Notes under the pieces: model-generated
Databases searched by the model: none
What the model was told of the DNA's origin: nothing
The model's input: the letters and a program-made list of their open reading frames with translations, nothing else
Position numbers and translations under genes: made by a program
Source: Streptomyces flaveolus
GTDB lineage: Bacteria; Actinomycetota; Actinomycetes; Streptomycetales; Streptomycetaceae
DNA: 64,000 bases
Assembly: GCF_014648815.1 (NCBI RefSeq)
Contig: NZ_BMRV01000005.1
Coordinates: forward strand, 322,758-386,757
Direction of reading: 5' to 3'
Shown here: one piece after another, positions 63,040-64,000 of the stretch
How the letters are laid out: every line of letters begins with the position of its first letter
Numbering within the stretch: position 1 is the stretch's first letter

Positions 63040-64000
63040 GCGTCCTGCAACTCCTGTTCGCCGCGCTGCTCGTGCTCGCCAACGGCTTCTTCGTCGGCGC
63101 CGAGTTCGCGCTCGTCTCCGTGCGCCGCAGCCAGATCGAGCCCCTCGGCACCGCCCGGGCCCGGCAGGTGCTGTACGGGCTGGAGCGGCTGCCGCAGATG
63201 ATGGCCGCCGCCCAGTTCGGCATCACCGTCTGCTCGCTGACGCTCGGCGCGGTCGCCGAGCCCACGGTCGCCCACCTGCTGGAGCCGGTCTTCGAGTGGA
63301 TCCACCTGCCGCACGGCATGATCCACCCGCTCGGCTACGTCATCGCGCTGGCCGCCGTCGTCTTCTGCCACCTCGTCATCGGCGAGATGGTCCCGAAGAA
63401 CCTCGCGATGGCCGCCCCAGAGAAGGCCGCGCTGTGGCTGAGCCCCGGCCTGGTCGCCTTCGCCCGCCTCTGCAAGCCGATCACCTTCGCGCTCGGCGCC
63501 TGCGCCCAGGGCATCCTGCGGCTGTTCCGCGTCGAGCCGAAGGACGAGGTCGAGGCCGTCTTCACCAGCGAGCAGCTCAACCGGCTGGTCGAGGACGCCG
63601 GTCAGGCCGGCCTGCTCGACCCGGAGGAGCAGGAGCGCCTGGAGGACGCCCTGGAACTGGGCTCCCGTCCCGTGACCGACGTGCTCCTCGGGCGCGAGTC
63701 CCTGGTGACGGTCAGCCCGTCGGTCACGCCGGGCGAGATCGTCGCGCTCACCGCCCGCACCGGGTACTCCCGCTTCCCGGTCGCCGCGGACACGGGCGCC
63801 TTCATGGGATACCTGCACGTCAAGGACGTCCTCGACGTGGAGGACTCCGACCGAGCGGTGCCCCAGCAACTGTGGCGCCCGATGACGACCCTCCGCGCGG
63901 AACTCCCGCTCGACGACGCCCTCACCGTCATGCGCCGCGCCGCTACCCACCTGGCCCAGGTGGCCGACGCGTCCGGCAGGGTCCTGGGCCTGGTCGCACT
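63036..64000 (+). CDS. CNNM/CorC-type protein (second of pair), truncated by window end
   Basis: At least 321 residues, with no stop before the window end. The DUF21 domain has LVLANGFFVGAEFALVSVRRS, AQFGITVCSLTLGAVAEP and HLVIGEMVPKNLAMAAPE; the CBS region begins at about residue 200 (DVLLGRESLVTVSPSVT). It starts at the ATGA overlap with the previous gene. The pair probably forms a heteromeric or redundant transporter. Confidence 0.9.
   Translation, partial: MSVLQLLFAALLVLANGFFVGAEFALVSVRRSQIEPLGTARARQVLYGLERLPQMMAAAQFGITVCSLTLGAVAEPTVAHLLEPVFEWIHLPHGMIHPLGYVIALAAVVFCHLVIGEMVPKNLAMAAPEKAALWLSPGLVAFARLCKPITFALGACAQGILRLFRVEPKDEVEAVFTSEQLNRLVEDAGQAGLLDPEEQERLEDALELGSRPVTDVLLGRESLVTVSPSVTPGEIVALTARTGYSRFPVAADTGAFMGYLHVKDVLDVEDSDRAVPQQLWRPMTTLRAELPLDDALTVMRRAATHLAQVADASGRVLGLVA

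Overview
This is a high-GC actinobacterial chromosome segment, almost certainly from a Streptomyces. The evidence is third-position GC bias, many GTG starts, 1- or 4-base stop/start overlaps, a textbook BldD, an actinobacterial integration host factor (sIHF), and a gene order I know from Streptomyces core chromosomes (alaS-ruvX-mltG-aro, efp-nusB-bldD-pyr, gmk-rpoZ-coaBC-metK-priA-fmt-rsmB-rpe, ribE-ribM-ribBA-ribH-hisE-hisG). I see no CRISPR array, tRNA, rRNA, insertion sequence or prophage. Most of the window is core genome; the accessory-looking part is about 38.4-56.2 kb.

Layout. 1-9.9 kb: end of a DUF948 gene, a small DUF6167 gene, alaS, ruvX, mltG, then the shikimate genes aroE, a small membrane protein, aroC-aroK-aroB, closed by a strong hairpin. 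10-13.3 kb: a proline-rich P-loop protein, an M24-family protein with an altered metal site, efp and nusB. nusB converges on bldD across two large hairpins. bldD has a perfect-consensus BldD box upstream, and next to it starts the pyrimidine operon (pyrR with a PyrR-type leader, pyrB, pyrC, a PH-like membrane protein, carA, carB, pyrD, pyrF). 24-36 kb: sIHF, gmk, rpoZ, coaBC, metK, priA, a reverse-strand HTH protein, fmt, rsmB, a 114-bp tandem repeat, rpe, a SorC-type regulator and an orphan barstar. 37-38.8 kb: guaB1 and a decayed gene fragment.

39-45.2 kb is the most interesting part: an APC amino-acid permease, an Lrp/AsnC regulator, an MFS transporter, a nitrilase-family amidase and a flavin amine oxidase. 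The last two closely resemble DavA/DavB (lysine 2-monooxygenase plus 5-aminovaleramidase) and so suggest an oxidative-decarboxylation 'amide' route for lysine or, more likely in Streptomyces, arginine. Upstream of the permease and upstream of the amidase lie arrays of the hexamer GCAACG (or a close palindrome) spaced 21/30/21 and 31/22 bp. This near-integral helical phasing suggests one shared Lrp-type operator system tying the two transcription units together.

45-56.2 kb: an F420-type LLM oxidoreductase, a DUF5995 protein, a secreted GH6 cellulase, a uracil-xanthine permease, a thioesterase, an MFS/ROK divergent pair with a palindromic operator, an NAD(P)-binding reductase, and a secreted GH18 chitinase whose promoter carries the classical 12-bp chitinase/DasR repeats. 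56.3-61.4 kb: an FMN riboswitch, the riboflavin operon ribE-ribM-ribBA-ribH, then hisE, hisG and a PH-domain membrane protein. 61.5-64 kb: a long hairpin-rich leader before two CNNM/CorC transporter genes, the second cut by the window end.
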